From Glandiceps talaboti (Eukaryota > Hemichordata > Enteropneusta > Spengelidae), in contig NC_135550.1 in assembly GCF_964340395.1 (NCBI RefSeq), positions 19,695,176 to 19,759,175 of the forward strand: a stretch of DNA of 64,000 nt, written 5' to 3'. The notes under the pieces are model-generated. The model was not told where the DNA came from. It saw nothing but the letters and a program-made list of their open reading frames with translations, and did no database searches. Positions 1-12,728 of this stretch are shown here, piece after piece; within the stretch, counting starts at the first letter, position 1, and each line of letters starts with the position of its first letter. Position numbers and translations under genes: made by a program.

Positions 1-1102
1 TCTGGTGCATGTGTACTGTACTCTTAGGGTACTTAATATTTCATTTGTTTCTCATTTTATTGTATCTGTCTAACAAATATGTTAGACTGTTTAGATGTGT
101 GATAGCACTCCTGTGATAATGTTTTGTTTCTTCTGATAGTAATAATTATAGCAATTTATATACTTTTGCCACCAGCCTGTGGTACAAATAATTTTCAAAC
201 AAATGTATATCACCAGAGAAATGAAAGTGAGCTGTAAATCTTGTACAAGATTTTTATCTTTGGTTCTGTTGGTAGTATAAATTTAAAGATCATATCTTCA
301 CAGACACCACAGAGAGATAAGACTGTAGTGATTACTCTCTGTTTATCCATTTGTCTGTCAGAGGATGTATGTATGCGATACATAGCGTGATTGGAAACAG
401 ACCTGATACAAACCAAATAGGATACATCATATTGTACCTATGTGTATCACTTTATTTCACAACCTGATCAAATTTCGTTCATTGTAATCATCTTTGTCAG
501 TGATATTAATTGTTCAAGGCTTTAGCACAGGAAAACATTTTCAACATCGTGCACATTGCTTCAACACTACTGCGGCCAAGATGAGTCAGTGCTGCTGCAG
601 TGATAGTGTGCAGCGATGAAATTTAGTGCTGCATGTCATGATGAAATTCTGCAGCACTGTGTGCAGTACTGAATTTCATTGCTGTGTGTAGTGCTGAATT
701 TTGCCACTGCTTGCAGAATTAAATTTCACCACTGCACCCAGTGCTGAATGTCATTGCTTTGTGCAGGGCTGCTGCAGCTCATTGCTGTCATAAGATGGCT
801 GCATATGGAAATGACTGTATTTTAAAAAATATGTAAAAACTTGTTCCTTCTAGATTATCAAAAATTTGTTTTTCTGATAACTCAAACTTAGACAGCAATT
901 CCAAATAGTGTGTCTACAACAAAGGTTTGGTACTTTCAAAAAAAGTACACAAAAATTACAATGTCTTTCATGTAAATGTTGCCATAGCAACATCTCAGGG
1001 TATTTCTCTTGGCTCATTCAGTACAATATAACTTTCAAATACAGCACCCTATCACATGTCTACTCTGTGTAACAATGTGATCAAACTTTATTTATTATTC
1101 AG
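1..1102. other. CEBPZ intron, with diverged GCTGCAG/CTGAATTT repeats
   Basis: No coding exon is visible before 1103. From about 560 to 785 there is a diverged tandem repeat built on phrases such as GTGCTGAATTTCA and GCTGCAG, with units of about 30-35 bases. The rest is unremarkable AT-rich intron. Confidence 0.6.
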
Positions 1103-4100
1103 ATATTTTAGTAAGAAAGAAGAAAACAAACAAAAAAAGAAGAAAGGTGATGTGGCAGACTTGGATAGTGATGCATCAAGTGTTAGTGATGTGGAATTTG
1201 ATGATTATTTAGGTGAGTTTAGACGTTGAACTACAACTACAAAACTAAATCAACACTTGATAATGTAGTAACTTTGACCAAAACCATGTTGAGCGAGTAA
1301 GAGAGAGAAGATAATGAACGTGTTGTTGGTCCATTGGAAAGATATTTTTCTTTCTTTCTATCGTATTATAATACCCTAATGGTGTCTATATTTCTTTGAG
1401 ATATGTAACCTATTATATCATGCACTAGCCAAGTTGAACAAAATATATGGAATATATGCTCTGGTAGTTCTATGTCACGATAATCTATGTCATGGCAACA
1501 CGTGTGTACGTTACTTTGCTGTTTTCGGAATATGAGTCAAAACTTTCAAAATTGCCATTAATTTCCCTGATTTTTCTTTTTTGATATTAGTGGTGCTGGT
1601 ATAATTATGTTATTTTCCCAATATTTTCCTTCATTCAGCCGGAAAATACTTGTGACCTAAGGGTTGTCACTACTCGTCTATCGACTCGTAATGACAAAGA
1701 CCCTCTATTTATACAATTTTGAAATCTCTGGATCTCTCTTAATTCTTTACTTTCTTGGAAAATTTATCATATTTTGAAGTTGCTGAAAAAATTAATACTT
1801 TTTCACAGAATTATGATAGAGAACAACAATGTGTATTGTCTTTCTGTTTCAGATTGTTTTGAGAAGGGAGAAGTCGATATTGATGAAGATGTTGATTTTG
1901 CAAGGTGAGTTTGTAACTTAGTTTTTATAATCTTTTCATTTCTAAAGTTGAGATGCTGTATTTGAATTGAATCTTGCCAAGATTGACATTTATTCAAATA
2001 CCTTTGAACATCCTTGGAATTATCAAATGATTATAATTGTTGAAGAGTTGTTCATTGATACTGAAAAATGATAAATGGTCACTCTTTCTGTTTCTTTAAT
2101 ACTTGATTATTTTCCAAAACACATCTATGACTCGATAAATGTTTTCTGCTGCAAGTAGATTTGTGTGTAGTAGCTATCCGTACAAAGTATAGTATGTGTA
2201 GAGTTGGCGATTTTATACTAGTTCTATCGCAGTAGATTATCAGAAACTTATTTTACCTTAGGTTGACAACCATACTTCTACTTTATGGATAACCCCGTCT
2301 TTATTATGTGTCATCCATTTTGTTCCACAGTGAAAAAAACTTGAGATAAAATGTACACAGTCCAATAAAATGATTGATAGCTGTCATTTTGGGAATAACT
2401 CTTTTGTAAGATAAGCCTAAGAATACTGAATGTGTAGAAAATCTGTGATGATGTTGTGATGTTTTGTTCCACAGTGAGTTTAGTCGTAATAAAGGGAGAA
2501 TGAGTACAGATGTCTATATCACATGTCATCCATTTTGTTCCATAGTGAGTTTAGTCGAAGTAAAGGCAGAAAGAATAAGAAGAAAGGTGATGCTGATGAT
2601 GATAGTGATGAGAGTGAGGATCTTGAAGACCCTGATCTTGATGATGACAGTGACCTTGATTTTGGTGCAGAATTTGACATGGATGACGATGATGATGAAC
2701 TTGATGAAGAAAATTTTGGTGATGAAGAATCTGAGGAGGAGGAGGAGGAGATTAAGGGTATGTTGAAGTCTATAATGACATTATCACTAGTCTGACTTCG
2801 TCACAGCTTTTGTCTGACTTTGTCACAGATTGTGTCTGACTACATCACAGATTTTGTCTGACTACATCACAGATTTTGTCTGACTATATCACAGATTTTG
2901 TCTGACTACATCACAGATTTTGTCTGACTACATCACAGATTTTGTCTGACTACATCACAGAGTTAATCTGACTACATCACAGAGTTTGTCTGACTACATC
3001 ACAGAGTTTGTCTGACTACATCACAGATTTTGTCTGACTACATCACAGATTTTGTCTGACTACATCACAGATTTTGTCTGACTACATCACAGAGTTTGTC
3101 TGACTACATCATAAAAAAGAGTGATATGTCCAATCATACCATGACTTCTACATGTTGATTTTACAGGCCTTTGATTCCAGCCAAGTCTTTGTTCTGTTTT
3201 TGGTACACAACAAAGCTACAAAGTGTAGGACACTAAATATCTCAAATATGTCACTTGTATTTTGTCAATCTGTTGGTTTGTATATTCCTAATGTCATTTG
3301 TTATTATATTGGAGTTAACTAAAACAGCAATTTCATGTCTATTTCAGTGAAGGCACCAAAGAAGTCCAAGACAGGTAAAGGCAAAACAAAGGCATCGGCT
3401 GGACACTTTGCAATGGACTCTGATGATGAAGGAGACATGACAGCTACTCCATCTCAAGGAAAGAGGAAAAATAGAAAACAGGGAAAAGGTCAGAAAAAGA
3501 AGACAAAAACCAGTGGAGATTTACATAATACAGCAGAAGAGGTAGGAGTGATTGTGTCATGCAGTTTTGTGATATATCGAAATGTTGACAACTGTTGTTG
3601 TTTTTATTTGCCTGTGTCATGTAATGGTGAACAACTAAAATTTGAAATGTCAATAATTGTTTGTTTGTAATATATTACTGTTGGTGGTCAAGCAGTTTGT
3701 GGTTGAAGTTGTCAGTTGCCAAGCAGTTAGCTTGTGTACCTCTTTTTGGCAATCTGGGTTCAAATAAGCCCACCAGGTCTGTATTTTAGAACTATGATTC
3801 TCAGTTTGACCCTCCTGAAGAACGCAGGTTTTCTCTAGTACGCCGGTTTCCTTCTGCTTTAGCAGTCTGTTAATGCTAATGTACTGCACAAATGATGGCC
3901 ATATCTTAATAGTTTGATTAATGAAATATATTATTATTATTATTGCAAGTCATCTTGACTGTGTTTATGTCTATTTCATACTAATGATATTGACACAATC
4001 CATTGTCTGTTCTCTTCCACACAGTTTGGTAGTATGATGGATGAAAACATTGGTTCTAAGTTTGATAATATGGGTCTTAATGCTATGGCAAACAGAGACA

Positions 4101-6758
4101 AAGCAGGTACGTGTTTCTTTGTTCACATTCATTCAATGTAAGAATGATCTGTAAATATTTGCCCCTGAAGAGAAAAACTTATTGGTTCAAGAACGACATG
4201 TAAACATTTGGGGAAATGTTGATTTTATTATGAGTTCAATATTTACCATGAAGATAGTAGTATAATAATGTCAGTTTTTATATAGCACTTTTTCCCAGTG
4301 TTCGATGTTGATGTAAGTAAAAGCAGCGGAACAACAAGAAACTGTTAGTTATCAGGAACATGTTATAGAATTGATAAAAAGATAGAATATCTCCAGATTT
4401 TGTGCAATACTTTTGGTATGATTTGAAAAAAATTCCAGCTTCATTGGAATACACACTTAATCTACCAAGGATGTGATGATTTCAAATGCATATAAAAATG
4501 CTGTGTTTTACAATCTTACGATTCACCTGGTTTTGATACTTCTTGCTTATTGTATAGTAATTTTCATGGTTGAGTGGCTATCAATGTCACCATGTGTATA
4601 GATTTGTACCACTGAAGATCAATCTGAATTCTTCTAATATGTCTCTCCAACTAACTATCAATTGGGGAAGCAGTCATTACTTTCATTAATGTGTAATATC
4701 AAGTGTGTGCTTCTTGATGCATGTCTGTCCTTCACAACTGGTGTTTTATCGTCCATAAAGTCATAAATCTAATGTTTACAAAATAGGTAGTGCATTGACA
4801 AGGCCAACATCACTGTGTAACTCATTAAATAACAGTAAATAAAGACTGTTTAGCACGCTAGAAATTAACAGTAAGTTAGAGGGTTTTGCATCTCATGAAA
4901 TATCGTTAAGTTAGAGTTTCCAGCTGCTCAGGAGATAAAGTATAGTATAGTCTTTCTTTATTCCAATAAACGGAACATACCTCTGTTTATCCCCGAAGGA
5001 GGGTTACATAAATACATAAGAACGAATAAAGGAGATCACTTGAGCCAAAAGCCAAAAGGTCATGTGATAAAAATCGGTTAGAGTGCCTACTAGCACCAGT
5101 GTACCCTCTAATGATTGCCAAATTTTGTTGTTGTGAGTCAAAATGAGAAAAACTGGCATTTCTTGTGAGTCGCCACATAGTAAGAGATAGGGAACACCAA
5201 ATTTTGGTGTCACTTGAAATTCAGTGCATCAAATTGGCTTAGAGGGCACACTGCCTAGCACCATCAGATAACAGTATGTTGAAGTGTCAAATTCATGAAT
5301 TTGAAATAACATTAGGTTAGAGTGTCCAGCTTCTCAGGAAATAACAGTAAGTTAGCAAGTCTAGCAAATGAAATAACATTTAGGTTATAGCATAGACAGT
5401 TACTGTGTCCTGCATCCCATGAAATAAGAGTAAGTTAGAGTGTCTTGCATCATGATACAACAGTAGGTTAGAGTGTCTTGCATCATGAAATAACAGTAAG
5501 TTAGAGTGTCTCGCATCATGAAATAACAGTAGGTTAGAGTGTCTTGTATCATGATACAACAGTAGGTTAGAGTGTCTTGTATCGTGATATAACAGTAGGT
5601 TGAAGTGTCCAGCAACTTGTGAAATAACAGTAGGTTAGAGTGTCTTGCATCATGAAATAACAGTAGGTTAGAGTGTCTTGCATCATGAAATAACAGTAGG
5701 TTAGAGAGTCTTGCATCATGATACAACAGGAGATTAGAGTGTCTTGTATTGTGATATAACAGTAGGTTGAAGTGTCCAGCAATGTGTGAAATAACAGTAG
5801 GTTAGAGAGTCTTGCATCATGAAATATCAGCAAGTTAGGAGCCTAGTAATTCACGACAAGTCACTGCTTATGACCCAACAGTAAACCACAGTGCCTGGCA
5901 ACTGGTAAAATGATAGCAACTTATGATGTCCAGCAACTCATCAAATTACAATAATACAGTCTGTCAACACAGCTGTGTCATTGGTTGACATCTCATAGAA
6001 ATATGATAATTCTTTATCATATACAAATTATTTATTAATTTCAATCTTGAGGGCAGAGTAATGTAAAATGTCAATGATTTGAAGTGTCCAGATAAGAGTG
6101 TGTCTATTAAACCCCAGCAGTACATGAAACTGTCCTTGTCAGTAGAAATCTCTAGATGATGCAACATCTATAATGCAGTCTGTCACGTAACAGTTCTTAG
6201 AAGGCTCAGTAACAAACTACAGATGTTACAGACAGGTCAAATGTTTTGCACTGTGAGCTTGGCCTTCTAAATCAAAGTAGAAAGACATACGAATGTGTCA
6301 GTATTAGTGCCAGGACAGACTTACAATGTATACCTGCCCCAAAGCAGTGAAACAAACCAGGTTTTAGCTGTGACACAAGGGATTTCACTCCAGTTACTCA
6401 AAGTGATTACTTACCTAGTCACCCATTAATATCCATTGCGCCTCAACCCATTTTCTCACTACTATAGCATTAACAGAAACAACTACCATAGAGCTGTGAC
6501 GCAATGTCTGTTAAAACATTTACTTTGTGGAAAAAAAAGTCAAAATTAATGTTAGTGATGAAACACATGACGTAAAACAGAATAATGTATTTGGGATGTC
6601 TTTTTTCAGATGCCAAACAACTTAAGTGGGAAATGGCACGAGATCTGTGGGTGAGAGATGCTGATTTCCGAAGTAAGAAGAAAGCTCGAAGAGCTTTCAA
6701 GACAAAAGGAAAATTCAGACCAAAAAATCAGAAAAAGACAAATTTCAAAAGAAAATAA
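1103..6758 (+). CDS. CEBPZ: CEBPZ (Noc1/Mak21 family) C-terminal part, six last exons
   Basis: Exons 1103-1212, 1853-1904, 2546-2757, 3348-3541, 4025-4106 and 6610-6758 join in one frame to about 265 residues ending in TAA; all have GT donors and AG acceptors. The 5' part, with the CBF/Noc1 domain, lies outside the window. The visible part is a low-complexity tail: a Lys-rich then Asp/Glu run, a very acidic block (exon 3), a Lys-rich block (exon 4), then the conserved end. The segment GSKFDNMGLNAMANRDKA followed by KQLKWEMARDLWVRDADF matches, from memory, the C-terminus of animal CEBPZ, which has an equivalent GSKFDN...MNAMAN...KQL.WE.ERD pattern and then a basic tail. In yeast and human the family works in nucleolar pre-60S ribosome assembly; the human name recalls an old CCAAT-factor claim. 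Identification rests on the last two exons and is strong; exact boundaries of the acidic exons are less certain. Confidence 0.88.
1431..1700 (+). mobile_element. Interspersed repeat, copy 1 (partner at 21.7-22.0 kb)
   Basis: About 270 bases of intron match, inverted, the segment 21743-22040. Shared blocks include AAGTTGAACAAA, TATGGAATATAT, CAAAATTGCCATTA, TATAATTATGTTATT and ACTTGTGACCTAAGGGTTGT. Neither copy has a coding frame, so this is most likely a short non-autonomous transposon. It sits between CEBPZ exons. Confidence 0.6.
2311..2570 (+). repeat. Triplicated 3' splice-site region of a CEBPZ exon
   Basis: The phrase TTTTGTTCCACAGTGA, or a close variant, occurs three times, with AG at 2329-2330, 2473-2474 and 2544-2545. 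The last two copies also share the exon start TGAGTTTAGTCG. Only the third AG keeps the frame of the acidic exon. The copies are 71 bases apart for the last pair, so using the second would shift the frame. Confidence 0.7.
2789..3112 (+). repeat. 22-bp minisatellite in CEBPZ intron
   Basis: About 14 near-perfect units of a 22-base repeat (core TCTGACTACATCACAGA) begin some 30 bases after the donor at 2757. The first units are the most diverged and the middle ones almost identical, suggesting recent expansion by slippage or unequal exchange. Confidence 0.9.
3690..3900 (+). mobile_element. Possible tRNA-derived SINE in CEBPZ intron
   Basis: GGGTTCAAATAAG at 3756-3768 resembles a pol III B box, with a weak A-box-like TTAGCTTGTGTACC about 28 bases upstream. 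The body is more GC-balanced than its surroundings. There is no A-rich tail or clear target duplication, so this is only a suggestion. Confidence 0.25.
4829..5960 (+). repeat. 33-bp minisatellite in last CEBPZ intron
   Basis: A tandem array with a 33-base unit (core AACAGTAGGTTAGAGTGTCT then GCATCATGAAAT) is well preserved at about 5400-5835 and diverged on both sides. Open frames on the minus strand here are artefacts, because the unit length is a multiple of three. Confidence 0.85.
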
Positions 6759-6808
6759 TGAAGTATCAAATCAGAAGATAAATATTTTATTGTTGTTTTC
6801 TTTCATTC

Positions 6809-6814
6809 AATAAA
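6809..6814 (+). terminator. Poly(A) signal of CEBPZ
   Basis: A canonical AATAAA lies 51 bases after the CEBPZ stop codon, in an AT-rich 3' UTR, as expected for the end of the transcript. Confidence 0.75.
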
Positions 6815-7710
6815 ATTCATATATTAAAATACTGTATTACAGTTGTATAAACATCTATTAGCTTGTCAGTATAACTGAAACAAATGCTGTGTGCTTGCTA
6901 GAATGTGTAGTGTATTCAAGTCACCTATAAATACCAAATTAGACAGGCTGTAACAGGAAGATGGCTTTAGTGAAACTTATTTTGGAAACATAAAAAGAAG
7001 AAAACACAGGAGTGTTTGTGATATTGTATACATTGTACTGAAAAAAAATACACCTTCTTGGCATTGATTGATATCCTAACCTCAAATAGAAACAGTGGGT
7101 TTTATAGAAACTGTATTAGTTATTAGCAGTAGACAATGACAAGACAAAATAGAGTCTAGAAAACTTGAAGTACCCAGTTACAGAGGTAGAACTTTGTGTC
7201 ATACACTTAACCCCTACTGGTCATTACAATAGTGTCACCTACATGACATATTGCTGCTGAAAGTTATAAAACTATAGAAGTTTCTCATGTGGAAAATTAA
7301 AGTACCCTTAGTGCATGAATCATGGCCCTTCTCTGTTGTGGTTTGAAGCAGGCCAAAGTACACTGGAAATATTTCACTGATTTATGTCCAAAGTTACACA
7401 GGGTGACAAATTACACAATCCAGTAATCTGACAATGAAAGCTTTCCTTCCATGATCAAACATTATTGTGTTTAATAGCAGTGGGAACATACTCCGTCGTT
7501 TATCATTGTGACTTCCTCTGTGTCTGTCTTTTAATGACAAGAATCTGTGTGTAAATAGTTGATAGCCATAGATATTACATGACCTGGAAGTTTGAGAATG
7601 CCAATAGTCATGTCAAATTTGTATATGGATTTGTGCAGGTGGTAGTATTGCGTGTTACAAGTGTACATCATTCATATCTGTCTTGTCATATGGGTGGGTT
7701 CGTGGGTGGA
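6815..7710. other. Intergenic stretch after CEBPZ
   Basis: AT-rich sequence without repeats or convincing frames. It would also hold the 3' UTR of the candidate minus-strand gene that ends at 7711; an ATTAAA-type signal on the minus strand (TTTAAT on plus) lies near 7470. Confidence 0.5.
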
Positions 7711-9262
7711 TCATTCCTGTCCAAGTTGTCCTGTTCGTGTAGATGGTTGATGGTGACTTGATTGCTGTGTCAGGCCATAAAGTTCAGCACAGATGATGCA
7801 AGAGTATTCATCAAACTTGCATTTGGTGCTACTATCAAACAGCTTGCAATGTATCATGTACCGAAGCGAGTGGTGTTGGGGTATAATACACTCAAAACAT
7901 TTACTGCATTTCACCTCATGAGGACAGTCTCCCAGTTTGACTTTTTTGAAGCAGACATAGCAAGTTCTCATCGTCTTGTGCAAAATGTTTTGGACAAAAA
8001 CTTAAAACTCAACATTTACTGGGCAGATTGGCTTAGCTGAACATGTAGCAGAAGACATCAACACAAATATGCCTAGCAACCACACCGTGCCCATAGCGAC
8101 TGCAATATGACTGGCCATTGCAAAACAACAGTAATGGATGCTGAAGTGATTGAGCTGTCAAAACTTAAACATAAAACATGCCTACAAACAAAGATCATGC
8201 CCATAACATCTGCCAAATTACATAATCTTTTGCAATGGTTTTACACTAACACTGATGGGTATAAGTAAGTGAATGAACATTCAGAAATGAACACATACAT
8301 ATGGCAACCATGGTTACACCCATAGCAACAAAGAAATACTAGTACTACCAGCATCTTGTGCAGCATTCCTTCAAAAATAAACATGTGCATAGCAACCATG
8401 GTCAAGCCCATGGCAACAACCAATGATAGGTACCATCAACCAACCCACCTAAGTGAAATGATGTCCCATAATTCAACCTTTAAAACCTGCAGGATATCGG
8501 AACTATTTCACTATCTTCATTTCAAAAATCTCAGGTAGAGTGAGAAAAGTCCTTAAAGTTACTTATTTGTCCCACCAATTAAACCCCAAGCATTACACCA
8601 CCTTGAATCCGTGTATAAAGCTCAGACTACTAAACAACTGTTGTTTGGTGGTCAGTGTGCAATTTCATTACATTAATATACAAAGCAGACACCATGGCAT
8701 AAGATATAGAGGAATGATCTTGAATAATGCAGTATAAATGTTCATGTCTATATGTGTCTGAGTGTCTGTCTGTGAGTGTTGGTATATGTGTGTGTCGGCA
8801 TGGATGTGTTCACATTACGTTCGAAAAACTGCACTCACAAAAATTATGCAGATAATACAATCAATGTGTCTGGAAGATGTCTATAGATTTACGTACACAT
8901 GACTAACAATTCACCAATGAGTAATACTAGTCATTTCAGGACGATTTTTAGTCACTATGTAAGCTTACAGGTAAGTGGAACCGGAAAGAAATCAACGTAA
9001 TTGTCCGTTTCACAATTGCTCGCGTCAGGTTGTACATCAATCATTATATGAAATAAAAACAATGGGGAAACTTTTGACACATGTTGCCTGTATGATTAAT
9101 AAGAAAGTGTAGTTGTGTATGCAATTAGCAGTACCTTTCTTTTACGTTTTACATCTATTCGTCTCTTGTAATGAAAGAACCCTTTCTCATTCATTTCCAG
9201 TACGTTAGTTCTTTTTACATGACTTTGTACTAGATAGAGATGATGAGGATTTTGTCGAAGAT
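7711..9262 (-). CDS. Candidate minus-strand gene, two 3' exons, Cys-rich C-terminus
   Basis: Two candidate exons read on the minus strand. Exon 9262-9135 (128 nt) has an AG acceptor and a GTACTG donor; it codes for a 42-residue basic stretch ending DVKRKRK. Exon 7974-7711 (264 nt) follows AG, is in matching phase 0, and runs to TGA. Joined, they give about 130 residues. The last exon has 11 cysteines in its first 65 residues, arranged as CxxC, then CxxCxxC after HEVK, then CxxC again, which suggests a zinc-binding module distantly like LIM or RING layouts. I do not recognise the family. Upstream exons were not found, the acceptor at 7975 has a mediocre pyrimidine tract, and a chance reading is possible. 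The plus-strand frame at 7762-8040 is treated as its shadow. Confidence 0.33.
7975..9134. other. Intron of the candidate Cys-rich gene, or intergenic
   Basis: Short direct repeats of the type CATAGCAACCATGG and GGCAACAA occur at about 8296-8430. Near 8755-8805 there is a TGTGTCTGTC-rich stretch. No other structure was seen. Confidence 0.4.
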
Positions 9263-9308
9263 CTATTGTTATTTTTTTAAAGTAAGCATAGTACACTACA
9301 CTGTTCTA

Positions 9309-9408
<100 letters not shown>

Positions 9409-9702
9409 CACACGTGTAAAACGATTGTGCTCTTTTTGAAATATTGCTGCGTCCACATCGATGTCTGCTAAAATCTGAAAGAGAGACTTTTAGTTATAGC
9501 AGTTTCGTTCTCGTGTGAATATTACAATCATTGTTTGGTTCGAAAATAGAATTCGTTGATTAAACGTCACAATTTCTCTTTAATCATGTCAATATCATAG
9601 ATAACCGTTACAATTAAGCAAACGTCAGTCATCTGTGCGGTAGACTGGGACATTTCTAGACATCCTATGTCTCGTTATTAGATGTAGTGTAGTGAATATG
9701 GA

Positions 9703-9726
9703 ATTGTGTGTGTGTGTGTGTGTGTG

Positions 9727-9761
<35 letters not shown>

Positions 9762-9976
9762 GTATGTATGTGTCTGTCTATCTGTCTGTCCGTCCTTCCA
9801 TCTGTCTGTCCGTCCGCCCGCCTGTATACACATGATTGCTTAGATAACCGTTCTAAACGTTGTTAGTCATCTGTGTGGTAGCCTGGGATGTCAATTTCAA
9901 GTCACTGCTGATAAATCGTTTCTAATGCTCGTTAGGAAAGGTAGTGTGGTGGATATGAGATTCTGTCCGTCCGTCC

Positions 9977-10017
<41 letters not shown>
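9703..10017 (+). repeat. (TG)n, (CTGT)n and (CCGT)n microsatellites
   Basis: TG dinucleotides at 9703-9729 pass into CTGT tetranucleotides up to about 9830. A second CCGT/CTGT tract lies at 9964-10017. The two flank a duplicated phrase around GATAACCGTT/CTGTGTGGTA, so the whole unit looks locally duplicated. Confidence 0.9.
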
Positions 10018-10018
<1 letters not shown>

Positions 10019-10834
10019 ACGATGTCTTATATAACCATTACAATTAACTGAATGTAAACAGTCACATGTGCGTTAAACTGGGACTATGTTCATTTCATTT
10101 CATTTCCTCGTGTTTTATCAGGCTACTCAGGCTACTATCCAAGAAAGCCTAGTTACCATGCTAGCAAGTACGATATATGTCAAAACTCAATCACAATGAA
10201 ATACGTTTGAAAGTGGCACAGTCTGTAATTGATGTCCAATAAGATCCAATAGCGTCAATATAATGATTACTGATTACCATGGCAAATCGAAATTAGTTGA
10301 ATTTGCAAATTAAACCTTTTTGTCGAAATGAATCAACATATCACATGTAATAAAAACTAACTCTAAAGTCGTATGCATTTTTGTGCCTAGAAATGTTTTG
10401 TGGTTACCAAATTAGCAAAATGTTACCTCTACCAGAGATTATATTTTGATTATTGCATGTAAACACTCTTTGCATCGGTTTAATTAAAATAAATTTACCA
10501 TAAAATTGGCGATTTTTATTTCATAACAGCAAAATGTTGATAGAAAGACCTTAGCTAGTAGTTAATTGATCAACTTAAATTAATTCAATCGACAAAACGT
10601 AGTATATGGCTTAATTGCAGCTCTCGCTCTCCAACCATTAAAGCACCCCTATGTATATTCTTTATTGTTGTGAAAGTTTTACTTGAAGAACTGCTGGGTG
10701 TTGGTGGAGGTACGAGTTCTTCCGAGTGCCTTCTAGCATTTGACGCTACATCAAAATACTGAAATGTCGCTTGGGTACTTTAAAGGGGAACAACGCTGCG
10801 GGAAATAAAGACATTTTCTAAAACTTTGAAGTCA

Positions 10835-10932
10835 GTTCTGGAGAGTCAATTCATGATTTCACATCACATAAATTTTGCATGATTGCCAAGAAACATCAAA
10901 TTGAATCATTTTTCGCATTCATTGTTCTGTGA

Positions 10933-11026
<94 letters not shown>

Positions 11027-11325
11027 TAATCAGTAATCCAGTGTTGCTTTGTAATCCAGTGTTGCGATTGCCAAGAACACCAAAATGAATCTTGTTTCAC
11101 ATTCACTGTTCTTGTGACTGTCTTAACACTGATCCAATGTTGCTTCATGAATGTCAGCAGACATTCAAATAAATAGTCATAAATATGTATTGTTCATCTA
11201 ATACATGTGCATGTCTGATAACTCCCATGAGGCAACGCTGAAACATCGCTAGGATAATAAATGTAAAAAAAGTTTCCCATTTGAAGTTTCTTGGCAATCG
11301 CGCGAAATTTGTGTGATCTCCAGAA
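10835..11325. repeat. Inverted repeat around a (TA)n tract
   Basis: The phrase GATTGCCAAGAAAC occurs at about 10880 on plus and about 11290 on minus; both copies are followed by TCAAAT-like sequence and preceded by CTGGAGA and a CAC/AAATTT block. A further plus copy, GATTGCCAAGAACACC, is near 11067. Between them is (TA)n at 10936-11023. This looks like a degraded MITE or a rearranged pair of elements. Confidence 0.45.
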
Positions 11326-12728
11326 CCCGAAAGTGCAATTCTTTCCAGGAATGGGGTTCCCCTTAACTTGGAATTCAACTTCTACCAACACAAAGTGAAT
11401 TGCAATCTCGCATACGAAGTCTATCAGACATATAGAAAGGCATGACACAACAATGCCAGCTTTAAGTAATACAATTTCCTAAAAGAATAAAACGTGATAG
11501 TATTGTAAGCTAGAAAAACTATCATTTTACATGTAAACGTTTGCTCAAAGAATGTGATTGTATTGTAAGTTAAAGACGCGTGTCATTTTTATTTCATACA
11601 CGATAACGAGTGTGGACAATGTAGATTAGGACGAAGGGTTTCCTATGTCAGAAACATCAGCTTTTCAAAAAAAAAATGACTGTGATTTTACTTTGATCGA
11701 GATATCTACTAGCATTTACAAGAAGTAATTACTTGTTCAATGAAAAGTTAAATATTTCGTGATTGTATTTGTATATAGAGACTATAGAAACTGTAATCGA
11801 CACGGTATTTTATTGCGCTTTGTTTGGATGTAAGAGTTCCTTTAATTTTTAAAAATCGATTTGGTGAAATTGTTTCTGTTGAAGATATAAAAAGACAAAG
11901 ACTGCAGCCTAGAAATAATATGTCTATATCTTATAATCTGAATCTGAGTACGAAATATACATACGTGTGCGTCTGGAATCCACCTGTTGGTACTCGACTC
12001 GTGTTACTAAATTCAGCCGTGATTCTAGAAATCGACCAGCGTTGGTGAACCATTACCTTACATTGTAATACCAGGCACCTACAAATCTCTGGTCACCAGG
12101 GAAAAATTTATTTATAAAACTATTTTCATGTCAAAACTTTCATGAATATACACCGAATAAGACCAAATGAATAAAAAATAAATAAATAATGAAATATTGG
12201 TGAGAAAAATCAGTTGATCATGTGTGGATAAAGATTTTGAATCCTGAAAATTGTTGATATTTATTCATGCGTGTAACATCTAAACGTTGCATGTATTTGT
12301 TGAACACAGACAATTGCAGGGCATATTGACTTAAGAATATCACCACACAGTACTGAAAGGTAGTTCCTGGTAGTCGACGGTCTATATTTAGTGTGTATTA
12401 TTCAAATGTTGATATTTTTGTATTGTTTATAGTTTACTCGCTGTCATTGACTACGTGTGTTGAAAACAGACTAGTCAAATGTCCAAGTAGTAATTTAAGT
12501 GATAAATGAAACATATATAAGCTTATTAATTTTTCAAAATGTTGAAGGTGCATGATTGTTTGTTATTATCTGAAATGCGATGCGAAAACTTTACCAAATT
12601 TAAACTTAGACAACTATTGTAAAAGAGTGTCCAGACTTGGGTAATGATAGCTAGTCACTGGCCAGGGTATCGTTCGTCGTTGTTACTTTAAAATGACCAT
12701 GGAACATAATATGATATATATATATATT

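Noticed and set aside
11154-11448. Two overlapping minus-strand frames of 74 and 84 residues
   Set aside because: They lie in the repeat containing GATTGCCAAGAAAC, and neither frame is preferred by composition.
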